Shown here piece by piece: positions 22,535 through 29,884 of a stretch of DNA of 64,000 nucleotides; within the stretch, counting starts at the first letter, position 1, and each line of letters starts with the position of its first letter. A program made the position numbers and the translations under genes. The notes beneath the pieces were generated by a model. The model worked only from the letters and a program-made list of their open reading frames with translations. It searched no databases and was not told the DNA's origin. The stretch is from Candidatus Aenigmatarchaeota archaeon (GTDB lineage Archaea > Aenigmatarchaeota > Aenigmatarchaeia > CG10238-14 > SCSR01): the NCBI GenBank assembly GCA_016181005.1, contig JACPAE010000002.1:151424-215423 (forward strand). The letters are read 5' to 3'.

Positions 22535-23365
22535 TTTATCGTTCGATCAATTCCCTAAGTAAAAATACTTTTTGTTGTTTTTTCTCATCTTTGAGAAATA
22601 ACTTGCTAAGAATTTTAACAGCAGAATTAAATGATATTTTAAGATCGTATGCATTTCTGTTCTTATAAGTTGATATCCATCCGCTAATGTTGAATTTCTT
22701 CAATAATGAAAAATCTTTTCTTGCTTCTTCAAGACTACCGTAGGTTATTTTTATTGGACTTGTCCTATATTTAACTGCGTACAACATTAATGTTCCATCG
22801 GCATCTATACGACCAGAAAGATACGCAAGTAACTCATTTTCTCTTTGAATTAAGGTTTCTCGATCCTGTTCTAAATTTTCTAGAATTCTTCGAATTAAAC
22901 CTGAATTTATTTTAACTCTTGATGCATCACCATTGTTAATGGAAACTTTCTTCAACATCTTTCTTTCTTTTACGATTCGCTCAAGGAACTTCATAAATTC
23001 ATCCAACAGTTTTTCATTTGTGTTTGTGATGCCAACTGAATTTCCAAACCAATATTTATCACCACACCAAAGCCCAAGGTTATAGAAGAATTTTTCATCA
23101 ATTTGTAAGAATCTTGTCACATTAACCGAATTTTCGAACTGATTCCTAACATTTGATTTTAGTGAATTTTTCTCAACTGAGACGTACTTATTAATGTACT
23201 CCTTCGGTAATACTAGTTTTAAATCCAATTTTTGGACTGTGCTTTCGATTTCCATTTTCACTCACTTGTTAACTGAAATAATGTGAAGCTGGGTATATCT
23301 GGTTTTAGTCTTGTGATATGAAATAGAAATCAAGATATACCCAACTATTTAGAAACTGAGTCGAA
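22535..23365 (-). other. 16S intron near position 1060 (about 831 bases) with LAGLIDADG ORF
   Basis: Exons GCATGGCCATCGTCA and GCTCGTATCGTGA flank it. The 5' part holds a strong hairpin (TTGGGTATATCT with AGATATACCCA). The ORF stop lies only about one base from the 3' exon, so the coding region ends almost exactly at the splice site. Confidence 0.85.
22536..23261 (-). CDS. LAGLIDADG homing endonuclease in a 16S intron
   Basis: A 241-residue protein with two LAGLIDADG-type helices: NLGLWCGDKYW near residue 62 (degenerate) and YLSGRIDADGTL near residue 146 (canonical). The rest is lysine-rich and AT-rich compared with the neighbouring rRNA. The start is ATG at 23261, with a second ATG two codons later. 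Function is intron homing into 16S alleles lacking the intron; some relatives aid splicing. Its codon use unlike neighbouring genes supports mobility. Confidence 0.9.
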   Translation of the reverse strand: MKMEIESTVQKLDLKLVLPKEYINKYVSVEKNSLKSNVRNQFENSVNVTRFLQIDEKFFYNLGLWCGDKYWFGNSVGITNTNEKLLDEFMKFLERIVKERKMLKKVSINNGDASRVKINSGLIRRILENLEQDRETLIQRENELLAYLSGRIDADGTLMLYAVKYRTSPIKITYGSLEEARKDFSLLKKFNISGWISTYKNRNAYDLKISFNSAVKILSKLFLKDEKKQQKVFLLRELIER

Positions 23366-23503
23366 TGACGATGGCCATGCAGCAGCTCTCGGCTTGTTAG
23401 GTAAGACCTTCAGCCTGACCTTCATCCTGCCGTCGCCCCTGGTGAGATGCCCGGCGTTGAATCCAATTGAACCGCAACCTCCACCGCTTGTGTGCTCCCC
23501 CGC

Positions 23504-23536
23504 TTGAACTAGAGCCAGAACTAACTGAACCCTATC
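23504..23536 (-). other. 16S mini-intron near position 922 (33 bases)
   Basis: GGAATTG and GCGGGGGAGCAC normally join as GGAATTGGCGGGGGAGC. Here ATAGGGTTC...AGTTCAA (33 bases) separates them. UAGGG and CUCUA can pair at the ends. Confidence 0.85.
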
Positions 23537-23549
23537 AATTCCCTTAAGT

Positions 23550-23589
23550 AAAGTGTGGGTAACACACGATACCAATCCTGCTAACCCAT
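23550..23589 (-). other. 16S mini-intron near position 909 (40 bases)
   Basis: GCAAGGGTGAAA and CTTAAGGGAATTG normally join directly. Here 40 bases with paired core (TGGGT...ACCCA) intervene, only 13 exon bases from the next insertion. Site 908 is a recorded archaeal 16S intron site. Confidence 0.85.
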
Positions 23590-23974
23590 TTCACCCTTGC
23601 GAGTATACTCCCCAGGTGGCCCACTTAACACCTACGCTCCGGCACCGCAATCTCCCAAGAAGATTGCAGCACCAAGTGGGCATCGTTTACTGCTAGGACT
23701 AACGGGGTATCTAATCCCGGTCGCTCCCCTAGCCTTCGTCCCTCACCGTCAGACAAGTTCCAGACAGACGCCTTCGCCACCGGTGGTCCCTCTAGGATTA
23801 ACGGATTTAACCCCTACCCTAGAAGTACCTCTGTCCTCTCCCTCTCTCAAGCCTGCCAGTATTCCCCGCAAGCCTGACAGTTTACTGCCAGATTTCACAG
23901 GGAACTTAACAAGCCGGCTACGGACGCTTTAGACCCAATAATAGTGACCATCACTTGAGCCTCGGGTATTACCG

Positions 23975-24002
23975 TGTACCGTGCTACCTTTGCGTATAGC
24001 AT
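23975..24002 (-). other. 16S mini-insertion in the 530 loop (28 bases)
   Basis: GTGCCAGCCGCC and CGGTAATAC, normally contiguous through GCGG, are split by ATGCTATACG...GGTACA. The insert has a stem TGCTA/TAGCA. This is one of the most conserved sequences in life and the 515F primer site. Confidence 0.8.
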
Positions 24003-24467
24003 GGCGGCTGGCACCCGTATTGCCCGGCCCTTATTCTCCGTCCTGTTTTCAGACGGCAAAAGTTTCTGCAATGCAGAAACACTCCAAGTCCCCTTTTCGC
24101 CCGTTAAGGCATTGAAAAGTTTTCTCTCCTGCTGCGTTCCGTAGAACCTGGATTCATGTCTCAGAATCCATCTTAGGGCTCCTACTTCCATAGCCCTCAC
24201 TCGTTATAGGTTTGATAGTTCGTTACACTATCAACAGCCTGATGAGCCGCAGTCCCATCCTTAGCCGCAAAAGCTTTCGTTCTAGCCACATTCCAGTAAG
24301 CTAGAACTATGGCGTATTAGCCGCACTTTCGCACGTTTATTCGCCCGCTAAGGGCAGGTTGACTACGTGTTATGAAGCAATTCAGGTCGGGTCTTACCCG
24401 ATCCCTTCGCATGGATTAGTAGAACTCGGATAGCAATGGTCTCTGGCGGGATCAGCCAGAATTGGCG

Positions 24468-24478
24468 GTCTAACCCTC
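24468..24478 (-). other. 16S processing stem, 5' arm
   Basis: GAGGGTTAGAC on the minus strand lies about 5 bases before the first 16S base and pairs exactly with the 3' arm at 21719-21729. Confidence 0.85.
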
Positions 24479-24633
24479 TAAGGTTTCATCATAATTGACC
24501 TTACCTGCAACGCTACTGCAGAATAGCTGTTGAACCACGAACTAGAATTAACTTTTTCATTCATTGTCAGTCGACGTAGTCAAAGTTAAACGCCTTTAGC
24601 TCGTGAGACTAAACAGATTATATGACAAGGAGG

Positions 24634-24642
24634 TATTTAAAG
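24634..24642 (-). promoter_or_regulatory. TATA box of the 16S transcription unit
   Basis: The minus strand reads ctttaaata, with a start expected near 24612 and a leader of about 150 bases. It overlaps the stop codon of the preceding gene (24637). Confidence 0.5.
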
Positions 24643-24945
24643 ATTTTCTGGGTCAAGAGAAAGAGCATATTCTCTACCCTCTTCTGTAAGGGAATAGCGG
24701 GAGGTGTATGAATGCTTTAAAGTTTCAGCAGTGACTAAACCTGCCTCATTAAGCTCTTTAAAATAAGAAGAAAGAGAAGTACCTGGAAGGAATCTTCCCT
24801 TGAATACGTTTTCTACTATTATACTAAGATTTCTATGTGTTCCTTCCTCTGGTTCACTGTTTCTCAGCAATGTGTACAAAATAACATTTTTGGCTTTTTG
24901 TGCAACTGCCGGACTTTTCCAAAATTCGTACAAGTCTGTTGTCAT
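24637..24945 (-). CDS. small winged-helix-like regulator
   Basis: A 102-residue protein starting MTTDLYEFWKSP. The second half reads SLSSYFKELNEAGLVTAE followed by SRYSLTEEGREYALSL, the usual wing and closing helix of small winged-helix transcription regulators (PadR or ArsR-like). The track begins at 25125, but that region is occupied by the tRNA-His and tRNA-Met genes, so I use the ATG at 24945, about 25 bases after a ctttaaatg TATA box (leaderless). Target unknown; it is immediately upstream of 16S. Confidence 0.7.
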   Translation of the reverse strand: MTTDLYEFWKSPAVAQKAKNVILYTLLRNSEPEEGTHRNLSIIVENVFKGRFLPGTSLSSYFKELNEAGLVTAETLKHSYTSRYSLTEEGREYALSLDPENL

Positions 24946-25004
24946 ACTTTTAATAGAGGAGGGTAAAACATTTAAAGTTTTAATGACGCGGGAAATAAAA
25001 GGTA

Positions 25005-25077
25005 GGTCCAGGTGCGGGAATCGAACCCGCGCCCCGAGGACCACAACCTCGTACTCTACCATTAAGCCAACCCGGAC
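25005..25077 (-). tRNA. tRNA-His(GUG)
   Basis: Acceptor TCCGGGT/ACCTGGA, preceded by an encoded G(-1) that pairs with discriminator C73, the tRNA-His hallmark. The anticodon arm is CGAGG-TTGTGGT-CCTCG, anticodon GTG, and the T arm is GCGGG-TTCGATT-CCCGC. No intron is present. CCA is not encoded. It follows tRNA-Met by 7 bases and is probably co-transcribed. Confidence 0.95.
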
Positions 25078-25084
25078 ATTCTGA

Positions 25085-25207
25085 TGCTGGTGGAGGGAAT
25101 TGAACCCTCGACCTCTGCGAATCATGTCATCTTTTCATCAAAGCTCATTTGACTTTATGAGCACAGCATAGGCTCTTTCGATGTTCTAACCACTGAACTA
25201 CACCAGC
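25085..25207 (-). tRNA. tRNA-Met(CAU), elongator-like, with two introns
   Basis: The gene is 123 bases. Removing TCGAAAGAGCCTATG (25167-25181, between bases 26 and 27) and a 35-base segment at 37/38 (25121-25155) leaves a perfect 73-base cloverleaf: acceptor GCTGGTG/CACCAGC, D arm GTTC/GAAC, anticodon stem CTGTG/CGCAG with loop CTCATAT, variable AGGTC, T arm GAGGG-TTCAATT-CCCTC and discriminator A. G1-C72 argues against the initiator. tRNA-Ile2, which also has anticodon CAT, cannot be excluded. Confidence 0.85.
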
Positions 25208-25256
25208 TTCATTAATTAAATAAGCATTTCGAATTAATTTAAATGGAAGTGTATTT

Positions 25257-26246
25257 ATGCACTTGATAATTTTCGGCCCGCACGGCTCTGGCAAAGGCAC
25301 GCAGGCGGAGAAGATATCCCAGCACTATGGTATAGTACGTGTCACCACCGGCGACATATTCAGGGAGAATATAGGAAAAGGCACCCTGCTTGGGAAACGA
25401 GCAAAGAAGTACATGGAATCGAACGTTTACGTCCCGGACCAGGTAACTAATGGCATGGTTAAAGAGAGGCTTCAGAGAGCTGATTGTAAAAATGGATTCA
25501 TATTGGACGGCTATCCACGAACTCTTAACCAGGTAAAGTTTCTTGATAAACTTCTCGGAAAATTGAAAGTTAAATTAGATGCTGTTGTCAATTTGCAAGT
25601 TGGTGAAGATGAAGTTGTGAAGAGATTGTTGAAGAGGGCAAGGAACACTGACGATACCGAAGAAGGAATTAGAAAGCGTGCTAAGGAGTATGAGATAAAG
25701 GCAAAGCCAGTTTTAAACTATTACAAGAAAAAAAGCAAGGTGGTTGATGTGAACGGTGGGCAAACTATAGATAAAGTTTTTCAAGACATTAAAACAATAT
25801 TAGACAAGGTGCAAAAGATAGAAAGAACGCTTGTTATTGTAAAGCCGGATGGTGTGAAAAGGAAACTTACTGACGAGATTGTTAGAAGGTACGAAGCCGC
25901 TGGCTTGAAGGTTGTGGCGATGAAGAAGGTAGAGGCATCCTCTTCAATGTTAAGCTTGCACTATTCAGCACATGTAAAAAAGCCTTTTTACAAGGGGCTT
26001 GTAAAGTTCATGACGGAAGGGCCAGTTGCGGCGATGATAGTTGAAGGTGAAAATGCAGTTGCACGAGTAAGGGAGATTACAGGGGTCACTGACCCAAGTA
26101 GGGCGCAGAAAGGAACCATACGCGGGGATCTTGGAGACGACTCTACAGAAAGGGCGGACAAGGAAGGCAGGGCAATAAGGAATCTGGTGCATGCGTCGGG
26201 GAGTAAAGAGGAAGCCGAAAAAGAAATCAAACTTTGGTTTGGATAG
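25257..26246 (+). CDS. adenylate kinase fused to nucleoside diphosphate kinase
   Basis: A 329-residue bifunctional enzyme. Residues 1-185 are adenylate kinase: GPHGSGKGT P-loop at 7-15, TTGDIFR, DGYPRTLNQ, and a short lidless loop (RARNTDD). Residues 188-329 are nucleoside diphosphate kinase: TLVIVKPDGVKR, GVTDPSRAQKGTIRGDLGDD and NLVHASGS, in which the His near residue 312 is the phosphorylated residue. Together they turn NMP into NTP in one protein. The two domains are normally separate genes, and the junction reads through without a stop. The next gene starts 4 bases downstream. Confidence 0.93.
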   Translation: MHLIIFGPHGSGKGTQAEKISQHYGIVRVTTGDIFRENIGKGTLLGKRAKKYMESNVYVPDQVTNGMVKERLQRADCKNGFILDGYPRTLNQVKFLDKLLGKLKVKLDAVVNLQVGEDEVVKRLLKRARNTDDTEEGIRKRAKEYEIKAKPVLNYYKKKSKVVDVNGGQTIDKVFQDIKTILDKVQKIERTLVIVKPDGVKRKLTDEIVRRYEAAGLKVVAMKKVEASSSMLSLHYSAHVKKPFYKGLVKFMTEGPVAAMIVEGENAVARVREITGVTDPSRAQKGTIRGDLGDDSTERADKEGRAIRNLVHASGSKEEAEKEIKLWFG

Positions 26247-26250
26247 GAAT

Positions 26251-26736
26251 ATGTATCAACCTGTTATAAGAGCTGCGAGAATTTCTGAGGTCGATTTACT
26301 ACACGAACTAATAAGAAGTGAAAGCTTTAGACCTGTAGGAGACGATTGGAAAGGATTTTTATTATACATACCCAAACCGCAACTGAAGAGCTATGTGGAA
26401 GGCGGCAGATTCTTGGTTTTAGACCAAGATAACGAAGCTGTTGGGTGTGTTTTTCCTGATGAATATGATGACATCATGGAGCTCAGGTCTCTTGTGGTCA
26501 TACCAAAATACAGAAACAATGGTTTTGCGGAATATCTTATAGATGCTGTAAAGCAAATCGCAAGAGACAAGGGTTATTCTGAAGTGTATACCCTTACGAG
26601 AACTCCGCGTGTTTTTGAGAAGTATGGATTTGTTCTGGCAGAAGACAGACCTCTGCAAAAGGTTGTGAAGGACTGTTTGTCCTGCCCAAGATATGAGAAC
26701 TGTGACGAAATAACAATGATGGCTAGATTAAAGTAA
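26251..26736 (+). CDS. GNAT acetyltransferase, N-acetylglutamate synthase-like
   Basis: A 161-residue GNAT-fold protein; I use the ATG at 26251 because the track start lies inside the kinase gene. The acetyl-CoA motif is VVIPKYRNNGFAEYLI (pattern V..Q/R..G.G/A with N and G changed), and the C-terminal cysteine cluster CLSCPRYENC recalls short ArgA-type N-acetylglutamate synthases. It is followed after 27 bases by argS. Arginine synthesis or protein acetylation are both possible. A moderate call, based mainly on the cysteine pattern. Confidence 0.7.
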   Translation: MYQPVIRAARISEVDLLHELIRSESFRPVGDDWKGFLLYIPKPQLKSYVEGGRFLVLDQDNEAVGCVFPDEYDDIMELRSLVVIPKYRNNGFAEYLIDAVKQIARDKGYSEVYTLTRTPRVFEKYGFVLAEDRPLQKVVKDCLSCPRYENCDEITMMARLK

Positions 26737-26763
26737 ATAATTGACAAATACAAAAGAATTGAT

Positions 26764-28458
26764 ATGTTCGAGAGGGAAATTTTAAAGCTTTTGAAAACTG
26801 CAGGTGTGCATGCAACAGAAGATGTTTTAGAAACGTCGCCGAAAGATGAATTTGGAGATTTGTCGTTTCCATGCTTCAATCTCGCCAAAGAGCGAAAAAT
26901 GAATCCTGCGGAAATCGCAAAAGATATTGCATCCAAAATTAAAATTCCTGGAAATTACAACATAGAGAAAGTGGAAGTTGTAGGAGCCTACGTAAACTTT
27001 TTTTACAATTATTCAAAGTTGTCTAAATTGGTTTTGACGGATGTTCTAAAGAAGAAAGCCGAGTTCGGGAAAAGTGGGAATAGGAAGGGAAAGATATTAG
27101 TGGAATTTGCGCATCCGAACACTCATAAACTGTTTCACATAGGGCATTTGAGAAACATCACGACTGGAGAATCCTTATCAAGAATTATGGAGTTTAACGG
27201 GTTCGATGTCATAAGGGCAAACTACCAGGGAGATGTCGGGCTTCACATTGCAAAATGTCTGTGGGGAATAAAAAAAACTGGCATTAAGAAGTTTGCATCC
27301 CTTGGTGAGAAAATAACCTTCTTGGGCAAGGCTTATGCAACAGGAAGCAAGGCATTCGAGGAAGATGCTACGGCTAAGAACGAAATTGTTGAATTAAACA
27401 AGCAAATATACAAAGGAGACCGAACTGTACTGAAACTTTGGAAAGAAACCAGAAAATGGAGTTTGGATTATTTCGACGGAATATACAAAAGAGTAAATAC
27501 AAGGTTCGACAGGCTTTATTTCGAGTCGGAAGTTGCGGCAAAGGGATTGGCGATTGCCAAAAAGGCTTTGAAGAAAGGCATACTGACAAAAAGCGAAGGC
27601 GCTATCATTTTTGATGGCGAGAAACATGGGCTTGATAAGAGGGTGTTTATAAACCAAATAGGGTTTCCGACTTACGAGGCGAAGGAACTAGGGCTTGCTG
27701 AGCTGGAGTTCTCGGAGTTTGGGAATATCAGAAAGGCCATACACGTTGTCGGACCTGAGCAGTCCAGCTTCTTTAAAGTGATGTTCAAGGTAGAGGAATT
27801 GCTGAACCCAAAGAAGTTCAAGGGCAAGCAGCAGCATCTCGCATACGGCTGGGTAAGATTGAAAGAAGGGAAGATGTCGTCCAGGCTAGGAAATGTCGTA
27901 GAAGGCGAGCACCTATTGAATGAATTGAAAAGAATCGTGTTGGAAAATTATCTTAACAAGCAGGATTATCCAAGCGGGAAAAAGATGAGGATAGCAGAAA
28001 AGATAGCTGTTGGTGCCGCCAAATATTTCTTCTTGAGATTTGACATACCGTCAGAAATATCTTTTGATCTGAGCCAAGCGGCGTCGATAGAAGGGAACAC
28101 AGGTCCTTACATACAATATGCTTATACCAGATGCGCGAGCATTGTCAGGAAAGCTGGGAAATGGAAGCCAAACCATGGCAATGATGAGATGGAGCTGGAG
28201 GAAAAAAGAATAGTAAAGCTATTATCAGGTTTTCCAAGAATTGCCAGCCAAGCAGCAGATGATATGAAACCAAATTATATTTGCAATTATGTATACGAGC
28301 TGGCAACTGCCTTGAACAACTTTTATGAAAAACATAGAGTCATAGACGTGAAAAATATCAACCTGAGAAATTTCAGGCTGACTTTAATCAAATCTGCCCA
28401 GACGGTATTGGGAAACTGTTTGGAACTGTTGGGAATAGAAACTGTTGAAAGAATGTGA
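26764..28458 (+). CDS. argS: arginyl-tRNA synthetase
   Basis: Charges tRNA-Arg. The 564-residue class I synthetase shows an N-terminal Add-1 domain, AHPNTHKLFHIGHLRN with the HIGH motif near residue 122, the KMSKS-like GKMSSRLGN near residue 376, and the all-alpha anticodon domain at the C terminus (GPYIQYAYTRCASI). Full length. It converges on lpdA with one base between stops. Confidence 0.96.
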   Translation: MFEREILKLLKTAGVHATEDVLETSPKDEFGDLSFPCFNLAKERKMNPAEIAKDIASKIKIPGNYNIEKVEVVGAYVNFFYNYSKLSKLVLTDVLKKKAEFGKSGNRKGKILVEFAHPNTHKLFHIGHLRNITTGESLSRIMEFNGFDVIRANYQGDVGLHIAKCLWGIKKTGIKKFASLGEKITFLGKAYATGSKAFEEDATAKNEIVELNKQIYKGDRTVLKLWKETRKWSLDYFDGIYKRVNTRFDRLYFESEVAAKGLAIAKKALKKGILTKSEGAIIFDGEKHGLDKRVFINQIGFPTYEAKELGLAELEFSEFGNIRKAIHVVGPEQSSFFKVMFKVEELLNPKKFKGKQQHLAYGWVRLKEGKMSSRLGNVVEGEHLLNELKRIVLENYLNKQDYPSGKKMRIAEKIAVGAAKYFFLRFDIPSEISFDLSQAASIEGNTGPYIQYAYTRCASIVRKAGKWKPNHGNDEMELEEKRIVKLLSGFPRIASQAADDMKPNYICNYVYELATALNNFYEKHRVIDVKNINLRNFRLTLIKSAQTVLGNCLELLGIETVERM

Positions 28459-28459
28459 A

Positions 28460-29884
28460 TTACTCTTTTACGAAATGCTTTAGACTTTTCGAGACTTTCT
28501 TTTCTTTCTGGTTCAGTGAATGTATCGCCATCCCGTACGCGTCCATGACAGCCTCTCTGAATGCCTCTACAAGTGTAGGATGGGGATGAAGAGTGTTTAT
28601 AACATCGTCCGCTTTCAAGTATTTCAACGCAAGTATCGCCTCGCCTATCATATCTGAAGCGCGCTCATTGATCATGTGAACCCCCAGAAACTTTTTGGTC
28701 TTCTTGTCTATTATGACCTTTACCAAACCGTACGAATCCCCAAGTGTCATCGCACGGCCGCTGGCCTTGAAGTAGAATTTGCCAACCTTAACATCATGCT
28801 TCTTCCTCGCGTCGTCCTCTGTCATGCCTATTCGCGCTATTTCGGGTATCGCATAAATGCAGTAGGGCACCAGCCGACCTTTCATGGAGGAATTAAATCC
28901 CATTGTGTTCTCTGCCGCAACAATTCCGTTTTCAATAGCCTCATGTGCAACTCTCCCGCCGGCAACATCTCCAACAGCATAAACGCCCTTAACAGAGGTC
29001 TCCATCTTGTCATTTACCATAACCTTACCGAACTCGTCAGTCTTGACGCCTACAGTTTCAAGCCCAATATTTTGGGTGTTCGGCCTTCTGCCGGTTGAAA
29101 CAAGGACCTTGCTGCTTTCGATAGTCTTGCCGTTAGAAAGCTTTACCCTGACTTTGCCTTCGTCGCTTATTTCAGCCACTTTTGCATTAGTCAATATTTT
29201 GACCCCCTTATCTTTCAATATTTTTTCTACTCTTGATGAAATGTCCCTGTCTTCAAAAGACAACAGCCTGTCAAGCATCTCAACAATCGTCACATCAGCG
29301 CCGAATTGGGAAAATATGCATGCGAACTCTACACCCTCCGGCCCGCCGCCGACAATCAAAATATCCTTCGGTATTTCTGCGGTCGAGAGAAATTCTTCGC
29401 TAGTGAAAATATTCTTGCTTCCCGAAAAAATTTTCGGCTTGGTGCCAGTGCTGCCGGTCGCAATGATTATATTCTTGCACTTTAACGTTTCTTCGAACTT
29501 GTCTCCCTTGTAAACAGAAACCTCGTGCCTTGACTTTATCCTGCCCACACCACTAAAAATTTTGACCCCATTCGATTTCAATAGTGTTTCCACCCCTTTC
29601 ATCAGCTTGTTCAGAAGCATGTTTCTGCTTTCCATCATCTGCTTCTGATCAACTCCTTCGCTTGTCATCCTTATTCCGAACTGTCTTGCTAACGGGATGT
29701 TCGACTGTATCTCCGCAAGTTTTATCATCGTCTTGCTAGGGATGCAGCCATAGTTATTGCATATGCCGCCCAACCTGTCCCTTTCAATCAATGCAACTTT
29801 TCCGCCTAACTGCGCAGCCCGAATAGCGGCAACGTATCCCCCTGGGCCTCCTCCTATGACTACGACATTGAACTCTTCCGTCAT
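28460..29884 (-). CDS. lpdA: dihydrolipoamide dehydrogenase
   Basis: FAD-dependent pyridine nucleotide disulfide oxidoreductase, 474 residues. FAD site GGGPGGYVAA at the N terminus, redox cysteines in GGICNNYGCIPSK (C42, C47), NAD site GGGPEG near residue 188, and the C-terminal HPHPTL with the catalytic His. The ATG overlaps the stop of the upstream nucleotidyltransferase (ATGA). It is the last gene of the glm operon. No 2-oxoacid dehydrogenase or glycine cleavage subunits occur in the window, so the partner complex is unknown; it may serve as a diaphorase. Confidence 0.94.
   Translation of the reverse strand: MTEEFNVVVIGGGPGGYVAAIRAAQLGGKVALIERDRLGGICNNYGCIPSKTMIKLAEIQSNIPLARQFGIRMTSEGVDQKQMMESRNMLLNKLMKGVETLLKSNGVKIFSGVGRIKSRHEVSVYKGDKFEETLKCKNIIIATGSTGTKPKIFSGSKNIFTSEEFLSTAEIPKDILIVGGGPEGVEFACIFSQFGADVTIVEMLDRLLSFEDRDISSRVEKILKDKGVKILTNAKVAEISDEGKVRVKLSNGKTIESSKVLVSTGRRPNTQNIGLETVGVKTDEFGKVMVNDKMETSVKGVYAVGDVAGGRVAHEAIENGIVAAENTMGFNSSMKGRLVPYCIYAIPEIARIGMTEDDARKKHDVKVGKFYFKASGRAMTLGDSYGLVKVIIDKKTKKFLGVHMINERASDMIGEAILALKYLKADDVINTLHPHPTLVEAFREAVMDAYGMAIHSLNQKEKKVSKSLKHFVKE

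Larger units (their letters stand above)
21752..24462 (-). rRNA. 16S rRNA gene interrupted by nine insertions
   Basis: Minus strand begins with ATTCTGGCTGATCCCGCCAGAG and ends with GCGGCTGGATCACCTCC. Conserved blocks in order include CTGAGACATGAATCC, GTGCCAGCCGCC, CGGTAATACC, GATTAGATACCC, GGATTCAACGCCGGG, GAGCGAGACCC, GGGCTACACGCG, CCCTGCTCCTTGCACACA and ACAAGGTAGCCGTA. The span is 2.71 kb; subtracting nine insertions of 28-831 bases leaves about 1.46 kb, a normal archaeal length. Between ACAAGG and GTCG the usual TA is CC (positions 1498-1499). Its own TATA box lies near 24638. Flanking arms pair. Ends are accurate to a few bases. Confidence 0.95.

Noticed and set aside
23345-24200. ORFs within 16S (23345 -, 23597 +, 23895 -)
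   Set aside because: They are open frames through conserved rRNA blocks, not genes.
24637-25125. Track start of the 162-residue ORF
   Set aside because: Its first 60 codons overlap the tRNA-His gene and part of tRNA-Met. The ATG at 24945 has a TATA box at the right distance.
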